A stretch of 51,434 nucleotides of DNA from an uncultured Lachnospiraceae bacterium (GTDB lineage Bacteria; Bacillota; Clostridia; Lachnospirales; Lachnospiraceae), in assembly GCA_946628415.1 (NCBI GenBank), contig CAMOWK010000014.1, positions 1-51,434 on the forward strand. The letters run 5' to 3'. The notes under the pieces were generated by a model that ran no database searches, was not told the DNA's origin, and saw nothing but the letters and a program-made list of their open reading frames with translations. Of this stretch, positions 1 through 7,930 are shown piece by piece (the first letter of the stretch is position 1; each line of letters starts with the position of its first letter). The position numbers were made by a program, and so were the translations under genes.

Positions 1-27
1 CGAAGCACAGATGGCACCACAGAATAG

Positions 28-54
28 GCATGATTTACGAAGTAAATCATGTGC
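28..54. repeat. Palindromic hairpin with GAA triloop
   Basis: A 9-bp perfect stem with the triloop GAA spans 30-50, with further partial pairing outside it. It lies 37 bases upstream of the first gene. The same hairpin, with compensating base pairs changed from A-T to G-C, occurs at 20124-20145 after pflB, so this looks like a dispersed element rather than a gene-specific leader. Confidence 0.6.
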
Positions 55-90
55 GCCTACAGAATAAAAAGTCAGGAGATTGTAACTAAT

Positions 91-1248
91 ATGAATACTC
101 GGATCATGAATTCGAACGATAATAAAGTTTATGATATAGCCAGGGACATTCTAAAAAGCGGTGGACTTGTTGCTTTCCCAACCGAAACTGTATATGGGCT
201 TGGTGGAGACGCTCTATCTAAGGAAAGCTCCATGAAGATTTATGCAGCCAAAGGAAGACCAAGTGATAATCCCCTTATAGTTCATATTGCTGATACAGCT
301 GACGTTTATAAACTTGCCGAATATGTTCCGGAAGCTGCCGTTTCTCTTATGGAAGCTTTCTGGCCGGGTCCTCTTACCATTATTCTTAATAAGAAGGAAT
401 CCGTTCCCGACGAGACAACCGGCGGACTTTCCACGGTTGCAATAAGGATGCCTTCGCACCCTGTAGCAGCAAAGCTAATCAAAGAAAGTGGTGTATATAT
501 CGCAGCTCCTTCAGCTAATATTTCCGGGCGTCCATCTCCTACTGAGGCGGCTCATGTCATTGAAGATATGGACGGAAGAATTGATATGATAATAGACGGT
601 GGAAATGTAGGTATAGGAATTGAATCAACTATAGTCGATCTGTCAGGAATAACTCCCGATGATGATTCTGCAGCTCCCGTTATACTTAGACCCGGCTTCA
701 TTACCAAGAAAATGCTCGAAGAAATCGTAGGGCATGTCGAGATTGATAAAGCTCTTATTGAGCCGGATCCAAATCTTCGCCCAAAAGCTCCGGGAATGAA
801 ATATACTCACTATGCACCAAAGGGCGAACTCACTATCGTTGATTCTGAGCCGGTCAAAGATACTGACAGCACCTCAGTAAGCGGAACAGCTGCACCTGAC
901 CACTCACCGACCGACAGTGCCATAAGTATGTCAGTTTCTGAATCACATAAAAGAATCGCCGATAAAATCTGCCTTTTAGCTGCAGAAAAGAAGTCCAAGG
1001 GGTATTCCGTTGCCGTTCTTACAACTAAAGAATTCAGCTCTCTATATGAGTCCGTTCCAAATGTAATCTTCCTCGGAGAAAAAAGAGAAGGCGAAACAGT
1101 CGCTTCAAGACTTTACGCCGCACTCAGAGAATGTGATACCCTCGGAATAGAATACATTTATTCCGAAGCATACGATGACACTGAACTAGGCGGTGCTATC
1201 ATGAACCGTCTTCTCAAAGCAGCCGGCCACAGAGTAATATATGTATAG
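91..1248 (+). CDS. sua5: L-threonylcarbamoyladenylate synthase, Sua5 type
   Basis: Makes threonylcarbamoyl-AMP from threonine, bicarbonate and ATP, the first step of the t6A37 tRNA modification in the cytoplasm. The YrdC domain occupies about residues 10-205, with the hallmark GGLVAFPTETVYGLGGDA near its start and the SANISGRPSPT loop. The family linker APGMKYTHYAPKGEL follows, then a C-terminal Sua5 domain to residue 385. A Ser/Thr/Asp-rich insert (about residues 265-295) lengthens the C-terminal half. The open frame extends upstream to 49, but CAGGAG at 73-78 lies 12 bases before the ATG at 91, so I chose that start. The stop at 1248 runs directly into the 104-bp hairpin repeat, whose first hairpin probably ends transcription. 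Confidence 0.93.
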   Translation: MNTRIMNSNDNKVYDIARDILKSGGLVAFPTETVYGLGGDALSKESSMKIYAAKGRPSDNPLIVHIADTADVYKLAEYVPEAAVSLMEAFWPGPLTIILNKKESVPDETTGGLSTVAIRMPSHPVAAKLIKESGVYIAAPSANISGRPSPTEAAHVIEDMDGRIDMIIDGGNVGIGIESTIVDLSGITPDDDSAAPVILRPGFITKKMLEEIVGHVEIDKALIEPDPNLRPKAPGMKYTHYAPKGELTIVDSEPVKDTDSTSVSGTAAPDHSPTDSAISMSVSESHKRIADKICLLAAEKKSKGYSVAVLTTKEFSSLYESVPNVIFLGEKREGETVASRLYAALRECDTLGIEYIYSEAYDDTELGGAIMNRLLKAAGHRVIYV

Positions 1249-1470
1249 GCATCCGAACACATCAAGTGTTCGGATGCCGTACTGGCCTAGCTCCGAAGGA
1301 GCTACCCGTAGGGTTATCGAACGGCCATCCTCTGCCGTTCGATAAGGTTTAGGCATACGAACACATCAAGTGTTCGGATGCCGTACCGGCCTAGCTCCGA
1401 AGGAGCTACCCGCAGGGTTATCGAACGGCCATCCTTTGCCGTTCGATAAGGGATAGGTGTACGAACACTG
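1246..1470. repeat. 104-bp tandem repeat carrying three hairpins per unit
   Basis: Unit 1 is 1246-1349 and unit 2 is 1350-1453. A degenerate third copy starts at 1454 and stops after about 17 bases. Units 1 and 2 differ at only a handful of positions. Each unit holds a 12-bp stem with a 5-base loop (unit 1: 1249-1277), a 6-bp stem with a GAA triloop (1289-1303) and a 10-bp stem around a CCATCC-type loop (1315-1344). The first hairpin of unit 1 abuts the stop codon of the Sua5 gene and could act as its terminator, although no strong T-run follows. Confidence 0.85.
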
Positions 1471-1485
1471 TTTCTGACATACCAT

Positions 1486-1514
1486 TTGATTATTTGTACT
1501 TACTAACATATAAT
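1486..1514 (+). promoter_or_regulatory. Sigma-A-type promoter of rpiB
   Basis: TTGATT (1486-1491), a 17-base spacer and a perfect TATAAT (1509-1514), about 85 bases upstream of the rpiB start. It sits immediately after the hairpin repeat. Confidence 0.65.
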
Positions 1515-1606
1515 GTGTCATGTGTTCCGTCCTTTTCATAAAAAATGCCGGGCATTTACACACAAACCAAAATCAAGCATATTCATATAAAAGCGAGGTA
1601 AGAACG

Positions 1607-2035
1607 ATGAAAGTAGCTATCGGATCCGATCATGGAGGATATGGATTAAAACTGGAGATAATTAAGCATCTTAAAGAAAGAGGCTTTGAGATAAATGACG
1701 TAGGCTGTGACAGCCCCGCTTCATGCGATTATCCTATATATGCCAAGAAGGTTGCTGCCGAGATTAAGGATGGCAGTGCTGAACTCGGAATCCTTATTTG
1801 CGGAACAGGAATCGGAATGTCAATGGCAGCAAACAAAGAAGACGGCATACGAGCTGCCCTCTGTCACGATGTATTTTCAGCGAAAGCAACAAGGGAACAC
1901 AACGATGCAAACATTCTTTGTATGGGTGCAAGAGTCATCGGTCCAGGACTTGCAGAACTTATTGTCGATACATTTCTCGATACAGACTTTTCAAATGATG
2001 AACGTCATGTACGCCGCATCTCTCTGTATTCCTAG
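1607..2035 (+). CDS. rpiB: Ribose-5-phosphate isomerase B
   Basis: Interconverts ribose 5-phosphate and ribulose 5-phosphate in the non-oxidative pentose phosphate pathway. The 142-residue product has the normal length of the RpiB/LacAB family, with the phosphate-binding start KVAIGSDHGGYGLK and the catalytic-cysteine segment ICGTGIGMSMAANK. The open frame reaches back to 1520, but GAGGTA at about 1595-1600 precedes the ATG at 1607, and family members begin exactly there. It is monocistronic, with its own promoter and a terminator shared with the convergent pflA operon. Transketolase, which works in the same pathway, lies 20 kb away in this window. Confidence 0.95.
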   Translation: MKVAIGSDHGGYGLKLEIIKHLKERGFEINDVGCDSPASCDYPIYAKKVAAEIKDGSAELGILICGTGIGMSMAANKEDGIRAALCHDVFSAKATREHNDANILCMGARVIGPGLAELIVDTFLDTDFSNDERHVRRISLYS

Positions 2036-2058
2036 AATTAGTTTTCCTGCTATAATAT

Positions 2059-2093
2059 AAAAGCGCGAGATTTATTCCCGCGCTTTTGTATTT
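2059..2093. terminator. Bidirectional terminator between rpiB and pflA
   Basis: A 9-bp perfect stem (AAAAGCGCG at 2059-2067, CGCGCTTTT at 2079-2087) with A-rich and T-rich flanks on both sides, placed between two convergent genes. Confidence 0.85.
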
Positions 2094-2127
2094 TATTCAG
2101 TTTACGATTGATCCCGGCATGACACTC

Positions 2128-2928
2128 TTACCTTGGCGGTTCTTCGTCGAATGGGAATCCCACGTGGATACCTGCTTCCTTCATACGAATTCTTTCTTCA
2201 CGCATAGCCTCGACTATCTTATCACGGGCGTATCTACCGTCCTCACCCGTCATAGGCTTCGTATCCGCCAGCGGATAATCAATCCCCATCTCTTTATACT
2301 TCGGCTTTGCCATTTCATGATATGGGAGTATATCCACTGCTTTTATATTCTTAAAGTGTGCAAGGAAATGTCCCGAACGCCTGAAAAGCTCATCATCAAA
2401 TGTATAGCCCGGCACTATAACATGCCTTACCCACACAGGAATATCCTTTTCATCAAGATATTTATAGAAATCAATTATCGTGTCCTGAGGCTGCCCGGTC
2501 AGTGTCTTATGCATATCCGGATCAATGCATTTAAGATCAAGCAGAACAAGGTCAAGCACCGAGGAAAGCTTTTCATATTTTTCAAATACCTGAGGCACAT
2601 CTCTTTTGAAGAGAAATCCGGTTGTATCAAGAGCAGTATGAACTCCGAGTTTCTTCGCTTCAGTAAAAAGTTCAATAAGAAAGTCAATCTGAACCAGAGG
2701 TTCTCCACCGGAAACCGTAATTCCGCCTCTCTTCATAAATGCCATGTATTTTTTCATATCATCTATGATTTCGGCAACTGTTTTTTCCTCTCCTCCCCTT
2801 GCATCCCATGTGTCAGGATTGTGGCAGTAAAGACATCTCAGCGGGCACCCCTTAAGGAATACCACATATCTTGTTCCCGGTCCGTCAACTGTACTTCCGG
2901 TTATTATTGAATGTACATTTCCATTCAT
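2128..2928 (-). CDS. pflA: Pyruvate formate-lyase activating enzyme (radical SAM)
   Basis: Uses S-adenosylmethionine and a [4Fe-4S] cluster to abstract a hydrogen from the radical glycine of pyruvate formate-lyase. The 266-residue protein has the radical SAM motif CPLRCLYCHNPDTW near residue 30, the GGEP motif (TVSGGEPLVQ) near residue 93, and LTGQPQD and LPYHEMAKPKY, both typical of PflA. GAGGTG lies 7 bases before the ATG at 2928. It is 25 bases downstream of the GGDEF-like gene and may be co-transcribed with that signalling cluster. Unusually, it is about 17 kb from the pfl structural genes at 19460-22197, rather than next to them as in E. coli. Confidence 0.95.
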   Translation of the reverse strand: MNGNVHSIITGSTVDGPGTRYVVFLKGCPLRCLYCHNPDTWDARGGEEKTVAEIIDDMKKYMAFMKRGGITVSGGEPLVQIDFLIELFTEAKKLGVHTALDTTGFLFKRDVPQVFEKYEKLSSVLDLVLLDLKCIDPDMHKTLTGQPQDTIIDFYKYLDEKDIPVWVRHVIVPGYTFDDELFRRSGHFLAHFKNIKAVDILPYHEMAKPKYKEMGIDYPLADTKPMTGEDGRYARDKIVEAMREERIRMKEAGIHVGFPFDEEPPR

Positions 2929-2953
2929 AGTTTATCACCTCATACTTAAGGGT

Positions 2954-4303
2954 TTATACACCCTGATTCTTTTTCATATTTTCTTCTGCTTTAATAAATA
3001 CATCTCTGTAATCTTTGCACTCTTCAGGATAATATACAGCATGTCCCTCAGCAAATGCAAGTGGCGGAACGTCCTTTTCATTATGCTGATTATTATACGC
3101 TCTGATTTCCATATCAAGCTTTTTAAGATATTCATCGGCTTCAAATGAATTTGTATTCTCAAGAATAACTATAAACTCATCACTGGCAACCCTGTATACA
3201 TTTTCCTTTGAAAAAACTTTCTTTAGAATGATTGCCGCATCAATAAGCCGATCGTCACCTTTCTCAAATCCAAACTTTACGTTTATATCTCTCAGTTTGT
3301 CAATATCAAAGAACATCACGGCGAAATTCGTGGGTTTTTCCTTGAGACTCTTATCAAGTCTCTCGATGGTATGTTTATATACCTTTTTGTTATTGACTTC
3401 AGTAAGCTCATCGATATATGCCTGTTCATCCATATATTGAATGTATTTTTCTACACTTCCCCTGATACTCTCAAGCTCACGTCCCATATCATTTATTTCG
3501 TCACTGCCTCTAAATGTTGAATTTTCATTACTGAGATCAGTACTGAGTATCTTCGCAAGCTCATTTCCATGAGATTCCCTCAGCCTGTTCACTGAGGATT
3601 CGACAAGATGCCTGTCCATTTCCCTGAAATTAGTTTTAATCCCATCCAACTGTTCTTTCATTATTGCTACGTTTCGTCTGTTTCTTGTGGCCACTGTATG
3701 TGCCAGAATCAAAGCCAGGATAGTCGAAATAACTACAATTATAACTATGGTAGATATAGTTTTAGAAAGTCTGGTTTCAATCCATTCAGCACTGAAATCA
3801 ACGCCGACTATTGCAGCAACCTTTCCATCCTTATCAAAAACAGGAGAATATGCCGAATAGAATTTGCCCCATTCATCCGTATGTGCCTCATTATCACATG
3901 CGGGTGTCCCCTCAGAAGCCTTGATCAAAGCATCTGTCGTGAGTATTGATTGACCGAATTCTCCCGGATTATCTGCAGGATCTACGGAAAATGAAAAGTT
4001 GTGCTTATCATCAAAATTAACAGCGTAAATGTATTCAAGCTCTATATTATCCTGAAAGTATCTCAGTGTTTTATGAACCTCATCATAATATCCGCCCTTG
4101 CCTTTATCTTCCGCCTTTAACTCCCGCATCTTATCACCATCAAGCATGGAAGCCGCCGTGTTAGACACATCAAGCATTCTTTCGTTGATCTGCTCCCACA
4201 GAGCTCTTCTTGACTGAATCATAAGAATGACGCCCATAAGAATGTTTGTAACAATCATCAGCATGACAGCAATTATTATTGTTTTACGATTATACTTTAG
4301 CAT
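2954..4303 (-). CDS. Membrane sensor with extracellular Cache-like region and degenerate GGDEF domain
   Basis: A 449-residue signalling protein. A first membrane helix lies at about residues 8-29. An extracytoplasmic domain of about 160 residues follows, resembling single-Cache sensors, with the typical end VAAIVGVDFSAEWI. A second helix is at about 190-212, then a linker, and a diguanylate-cyclase fold at about 290-449. The metal-binding stretch FFDIDKLRDIN is present, but the signature reads ASDEF instead of GGDEF (VYRVASDEFIVIL), so cyclase activity is uncertain. It could be a GTP-binding sensor only. GGGGGA precedes the ATG. It follows the response regulator by 82 bases on the same strand. 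Confidence 0.82.
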   Translation of the reverse strand: MLKYNRKTIIIAVMLMIVTNILMGVILMIQSRRALWEQINERMLDVSNTAASMLDGDKMRELKAEDKGKGGYYDEVHKTLRYFQDNIELEYIYAVNFDDKHNFSFSVDPADNPGEFGQSILTTDALIKASEGTPACDNEAHTDEWGKFYSAYSPVFDKDGKVAAIVGVDFSAEWIETRLSKTISTIVIIVVISTILALILAHTVATRNRRNVAIMKEQLDGIKTNFREMDRHLVESSVNRLRESHGNELAKILSTDLSNENSTFRGSDEINDMGRELESIRGSVEKYIQYMDEQAYIDELTEVNNKKVYKHTIERLDKSLKEKPTNFAVMFFDIDKLRDINVKFGFEKGDDRLIDAAIILKKVFSKENVYRVASDEFIVILENTNSFEADEYLKKLDMEIRAYNNQHNEKDVPPLAFAEGHAVYYPEECKDYRDVFIKAEENMKKNQGV

Positions 4304-4385
4304 ACTGCTTTCCCCCTTTTACCTTCTGTAAAAACACCCCATTATGTTTAGTTCCGACTACTTATGTGCATCAACGGCATAGCGT

Positions 4386-5063
4386 TCACCGCAATTCTTT
4401 ATAATAAAAGATTGCAAGATTGGTTCTGTCCCGAAGACCCAGTTTACTGAGAATTGTACTGATATAATTTCTGACCGTTCCCTCTGAAAGATACATTTTG
4501 TCAGCAATCTCTTTGTTGGATAGTCCTTCCGAAACTGCTTTTATAACCTCCATCTCCTGTTCTGTAATTCCATACGCCGCAAGTTTTTCCCGAACGGTCT
4601 TATCCCCGGTCTCTGCCACTTGTGCATTAACACTTTCGGATTTCGATACATTTTTCATGAATATATCTGAAAGTTTATCTGTAACTTCATTTCCAAACAC
4701 AGTCTGCCCACCGTATATAGCTCTGATTGACGGAACTATCGAGTCAAAATCCTGCTTTATGATATATCCACTTGCTCCGATGGAAAGCGCCCTTATTATG
4801 TACTCATCATCATTAAATGTAGTGAGGAAAAGAATCTTTGCATCAGGAAATTCTTTTAAAATCCTTTCCGCAGCGTCGAGGCCTGTCACTTCACCCATAC
4901 GTATATCCATAAGAAGCACATCCGGCTTATGTTCCTTATAAAGGGTGTAGGCATCGTCGGCTGAATTGCCTGTTGCAGGCACCTCCATATCTACATCAGC
5001 CTCAACTATAGTTTTAAGCGACATCGCAACAAGCTTATCGTCATCTACTATTATTATTCTCAT
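4386..5063 (-). CDS. NarL/LuxR-family response regulator
   Basis: A 225-residue two-component regulator. The receiver domain (1-120) has the acidic pocket VDDDK at 7-10, the phosphoacceptor Asp53 in VLLMDIRMG, the Thr in LTTF and Lys103. The LuxR-type helix-turn-helix at about 160-225 includes LSNKEIADKMYLSEGTVRNYI. I use the ATG at 5063, not the longer frame to 5102. That ATG overlaps the TGA of the preceding TSCPD gene as ATGA, which implies translational coupling. The partner kinase is two genes upstream. The adjacent ABC exporter operon is the most likely target by analogy with similar kinase-regulator-exporter sets. Confidence 0.92.
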   Translation of the reverse strand: MRIIIVDDDKLVAMSLKTIVEADVDMEVPATGNSADDAYTLYKEHKPDVLLMDIRMGEVTGLDAAERILKEFPDAKILFLTTFNDDEYIIRALSIGASGYIIKQDFDSIVPSIRAIYGGQTVFGNEVTDKLSDIFMKNVSKSESVNAQVAETGDKTVREKLAAYGITEQEMEVIKAVSEGLSNKEIADKMYLSEGTVRNYISTILSKLGLRDRTNLAIFYYKELR

Positions 5064-5308
5064 ATTCTGCCCTCTATCGCCTGTGCAAACTGATCGGCGC
5101 ATGATGTCCCTCTCATGTTACAGTCATTTCCCTTAAGAATACCTGCAACCTCCTTTGCGTCTCTCCCCTCAACCAGCCGTCCTATCGCCTTAAGGTTTCC
5201 GTTGCAGCCTCCTACGAATTTTACATTGTGAAGCTTTCCTTCATCATCAATATCAAAATCAAGTTTAACCGAACATACATGTTTCGGCTGAAATGAAACG
5301 TGTTCCAT
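5060..5308 (-). CDS. TSCPD-domain small protein (TIGR03905-like)
   Basis: An 82-residue protein with the four-cysteine pattern of TSCPD/TIGR03905 proteins: HVCSV near residue 12, GGCNGN near residue 35, and C-x6-C in DCNMRGTSCADQ near the C-terminus. A related domain occurs at the C-terminus of some B12-dependent ribonucleotide reductases. The role of the stand-alone form is not known to me; metal or iron-sulfur binding is an inference from the cysteines. A strong AGGAGG precedes the ATG. It is wedged between a sensor kinase and its response regulator and overlaps the regulator start by 4 bases, so it may take part in the same signalling unit. Confidence 0.85.
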   Translation of the reverse strand: MEHVSFQPKHVCSVKLDFDIDDEGKLHNVKFVGGCNGNLKAIGRLVEGRDAKEVAGILKGNDCNMRGTSCADQFAQAIEGRI

Positions 5309-5386
5309 ATTATCCTCCTGAAATATGCTTATCTGCCATCTGTAAAATATATATACTTAGGCAGCAATTTACAACTATACAAATCA

Positions 5387-6607
5387 TTAATCCATGTAAC
5401 TCTGTCTGGCAGGGATCGTGACAAAAATCCGAAATCCATTTTCGTCCGAAATATTGCAGGTTCCTCCGACTGACTCCGCCCGATTACGGATATTCTCGAG
5501 TCCCATTCCCGGGGTGCTTCCACCTGCCACCCGTGCGGTACTGTCGCTCGAACTCATTGTATCACCGGTCATCTGCGCAGTTCCGTAGTCATGTATCACA
5601 AGCTGGTACATGGATGGGTGCTCGTTCAGTCTTATATCAACATAGCCGCTTCTGCTGTGCTTTATAATATTCGAAACCCCTTCCTTCACTATTCCAATTA
5701 TAACATACTTAATCTCCCGTGGCATACCGTCAGAATAATCAATATCAAGAGAAACCGAAAACCGTCCTTTAAGCGGTTCCGCAAGATCCGTTATACTTTT
5801 CCTTACATCTATGGAATCATCATGAAGGTCATGGACACTTGTTCTTATACTCGTCATCGCTGTATCCAGCGTCTCCCTTACACTCGAAAGCTCTGAATGG
5901 ACAGGTTCCTCCTTATGTATTGCAAGAAGCGCCCCCATCTGAAGCAACGCTCTTGAAAGAACATGCCCGACATTATCATGAATCTCTCTTGCAATACGAT
6001 TCCTTTCGGCAAGCTGAGCACTGTAGACTTCATTGTCACGCTTCATGAGCAGTTCCTTATTCTGGATGCGGAGCCTTTCACTCTTCTCTTCGCCGTCGTC
6101 ACGAAGTCTTCTCTGCTCACTTCCGGCTAGTATAAGCATTTCTGATTTTACAGCAAGAATAATAGAGACAAAGCTGACAGTAAGCAGAAACAGCATCATC
6201 ATATTTGCCCCGCTGAAAAAACTCAGCGATGCATTTTTCTCTGTTCCCAGCATGCCGCTTAACCACTTTCTCCAAACAAAAATGAATGACAGTGCACCTG
6301 TTCCCCCTGCAATATAATTCCTGCTCCTCGTCACATCATAAAGAACAATGGGGATAAGGACTACTGTATTCGGGACAAAAAACGGTAGTATCATAGCAAT
6401 GATTTCCACAGCAAATGCAATCCATTCGAAAACACCTTCCTGACGCATTGAAAAGTCATTCCGCTCTCGTCCGATAAGGTAATAGAGACTAGCCGCAAGA
6501 ATGATCCCGATATAAAAAATGACAAGAAAAGAATTGCCATGCATTAAATAACGCATGGCAAACAGACTAAGTACGAATATAACCAACTTGTCCACCAACC
6601 TCGTCAA
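5387..6607 (-). CDS. Sensor histidine kinase, NarX/LiaS type (HisKA_3)
   Basis: A 406-residue membrane kinase. About five hydrophobic segments fill residues 7-155, followed by a short coiled linker. The dimerisation-phosphoacceptor motif ERNRIAREIHDNVGHVL has His210, and the ATPase domain has GMGLENIRNRAESVGG near residue 370. The frame has no ATG in the right place. It opens with TTG at 6607, 8 bases after GGAG (an overlapping out-of-frame ATG lies between), and an in-frame GTG four codons later is an alternative. It lies 5' to the TSCPD and regulator genes in one operon, and immediately after the terminator of the ABC exporter operon. Confidence 0.9.
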   Translation of the reverse strand: MTRLVDKLVIFVLSLFAMRYLMHGNSFLVIFYIGIILAASLYYLIGRERNDFSMRQEGVFEWIAFAVEIIAMILPFFVPNTVVLIPIVLYDVTRSRNYIAGGTGALSFIFVWRKWLSGMLGTEKNASLSFFSGANMMMLFLLTVSFVSIILAVKSEMLILAGSEQRRLRDDGEEKSERLRIQNKELLMKRDNEVYSAQLAERNRIAREIHDNVGHVLSRALLQMGALLAIHKEEPVHSELSSVRETLDTAMTSIRTSVHDLHDDSIDVRKSITDLAEPLKGRFSVSLDIDYSDGMPREIKYVIIGIVKEGVSNIIKHSRSGYVDIRLNEHPSMYQLVIHDYGTAQMTGDTMSSSDSTARVAGGSTPGMGLENIRNRAESVGGTCNISDENGFRIFVTIPARQSYMD

Positions 6608-6666
6608 TTTTCATTCTCCATATAAAACAAAATTTATGTGTTACATATACAAGTATTGTACCATAC

Positions 6667-6711
6667 AAAAGGGCATGTGAATACACCAAGTGTCCGCATG
6701 CCCTTTTATTT
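6667..6711 (-). terminator. Terminator of the ABC exporter operon
   Basis: Stem AAAAGGGCATG / CATGCCCTTTT (6667-6677 with 6697-6707), with further imperfect pairing inside and T-runs on the minus-strand exit. Its 29-base core matches 23 of 29 positions of hairpin 1 of the repeat at 1249-1277. Confidence 0.8.
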
Positions 6712-6748
6712 TCTCTTATCCGGGAACCACCAAAAACCTCAAGGCAGT

Positions 6749-7918
6749 TTACCCCTGCTTTCCTTCTCTGAAAAACTTTGTAAATACAAGTCCAACCGAG
6801 AGGCATACAATCCCGAAAAGAAGTTCAATTCCAAATGCAGGAAGTACATCAGCAAATCCCGCTCCGTCATACCAAATCTTCCTTCCGGCAACCGAATACC
6901 AGTAATTCGGAATGAAACGTCCGATGGCATTCACCTTGTCACCGAGTACAGTCAGATCAACAAATGTTCCTCCCAGAAATGAAAAACTGAGTCCGATTAT
7001 GTTCGTGACAAATGCTGTTGTATTCGAACCACCCTTCTTGCCTATTCCCAGTGGGAGACTGGTTATCATCGAAAGAAGAAATGTTATTGAAATCGTGTAT
7101 ATAAATGCATTTGCCGTTGCAAGCCACCATGCCTTCGTAAAGAGATACTCTTTTCCGCCAAGTGATGCAAGCCCCACAAGCGCTGCCGTTACAAATACTG
7201 ACAGTGTTGCTGCGCCAAGGACAAGCGATACATTTCTCGATGTCATCTTAATCTTTGAAACACTTATACGATTCTTCCTTTCAGTATCATTAAAGCTGAG
7301 GATTACCGGCATGACTCCCGAGAAGATTATCGAAAGAATTCCGAAAGGAAGAAACTGAAACGCCGTGTAGATTTTCTCTATCGGGATTTCTTCCTTCTCC
7401 TTCATCGTCACAAATTTTTCCACATCGGTCGCGTCCTTCACCTTTTTGTCCGCTTCGGAAAGGGAAAACCCTCTTTCCATGTAATCCATGATTCCGTTAA
7501 GATATTCATTTATCTGCATATTTATGAAAATGCCTCGCGGAAGGGCTTCATCATACTCGGCCCTGATAAGCTTTGCCGGCTCCTTATCCCCGGAAAGCAC
7601 CGCATCTCCGAAGCCCTCCGGGATAACTATATATTCAGAAATATGCTGATAATATAAAAGATCCTTTATCTGATCATCCGAGTAAGGTCCTTCTTTAAGG
7701 TGGTGTTTTTCACTCAAAAAACCAAGCAGTGCCTCTGATACTTCCGACTTATCATTATCAACTATATAAAGAGTGTATTTCTTCTGAAATACCTTATCGC
7801 CTGTACCTGCCCCGGTCCCTGTCAGCGCGACCAGCATAACCATTACTATTGCAGCATACATTATTATTCCTATTTTATAATGCCTTACTACTTTGAAAAA
7901 TGACTTATATATATGCAT
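6749..7918 (-). CDS. ABC-2 type exporter permease (second subunit)
   Basis: A 389-residue ABC-2 membrane protein of the YhgE/DrrB kind. It has one N-terminal helix (about 17-38), a long extracytoplasmic domain, then five or six helices from about residue 190 to the end, including GILSIIFSGVMPVILSFNDTE, after which the cytoplasmic ERKNRIS loop follows. GGAG precedes the ATG at 7918, only 12 bases downstream of the other permease. The two permeases probably form a heterodimer with the ATPase at 9400-10347. The substrate cannot be told from sequence; lipid, peptide antibiotic or sodium export are all possible. Confidence 0.85.
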   Translation of the reverse strand: MHIYKSFFKVVRHYKIGIIMYAAIVMVMLVALTGTGAGTGDKVFQKKYTLYIVDNDKSEVSEALLGFLSEKHHLKEGPYSDDQIKDLLYYQHISEYIVIPEGFGDAVLSGDKEPAKLIRAEYDEALPRGIFINMQINEYLNGIMDYMERGFSLSEADKKVKDATDVEKFVTMKEKEEIPIEKIYTAFQFLPFGILSIIFSGVMPVILSFNDTERKNRISVSKIKMTSRNVSLVLGAATLSVFVTAALVGLASLGGKEYLFTKAWWLATANAFIYTISITFLLSMITSLPLGIGKKGGSNTTAFVTNIIGLSFSFLGGTFVDLTVLGDKVNAIGRFIPNYWYSVAGRKIWYDGAGFADVLPAFGIELLFGIVCLSVGLVFTKFFREGKQG

Positions 7919-7930
7919 TTTCTCGCTCCT

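Noticed and set aside
1246..1453. tRNA or other standard RNA gene in the hairpin repeat
   Set aside because: Three separate stems per unit, but no cloverleaf, no T-loop GTTCRA in place and no CCA end.
2086..2910. Plus-strand 274-codon frame opposite pflA
   Set aside because: It lies wholly antisense to a clear radical SAM enzyme, has no recognisable motif, and starts inside the terminator region.
6567..6806. Minus-strand frame with ATG at 6615 over the sensor kinase start
   Set aside because: Although this ATG is near the same GGAG, its frame ends after 15 codons; the kinase frame needs the TTG at 6607.
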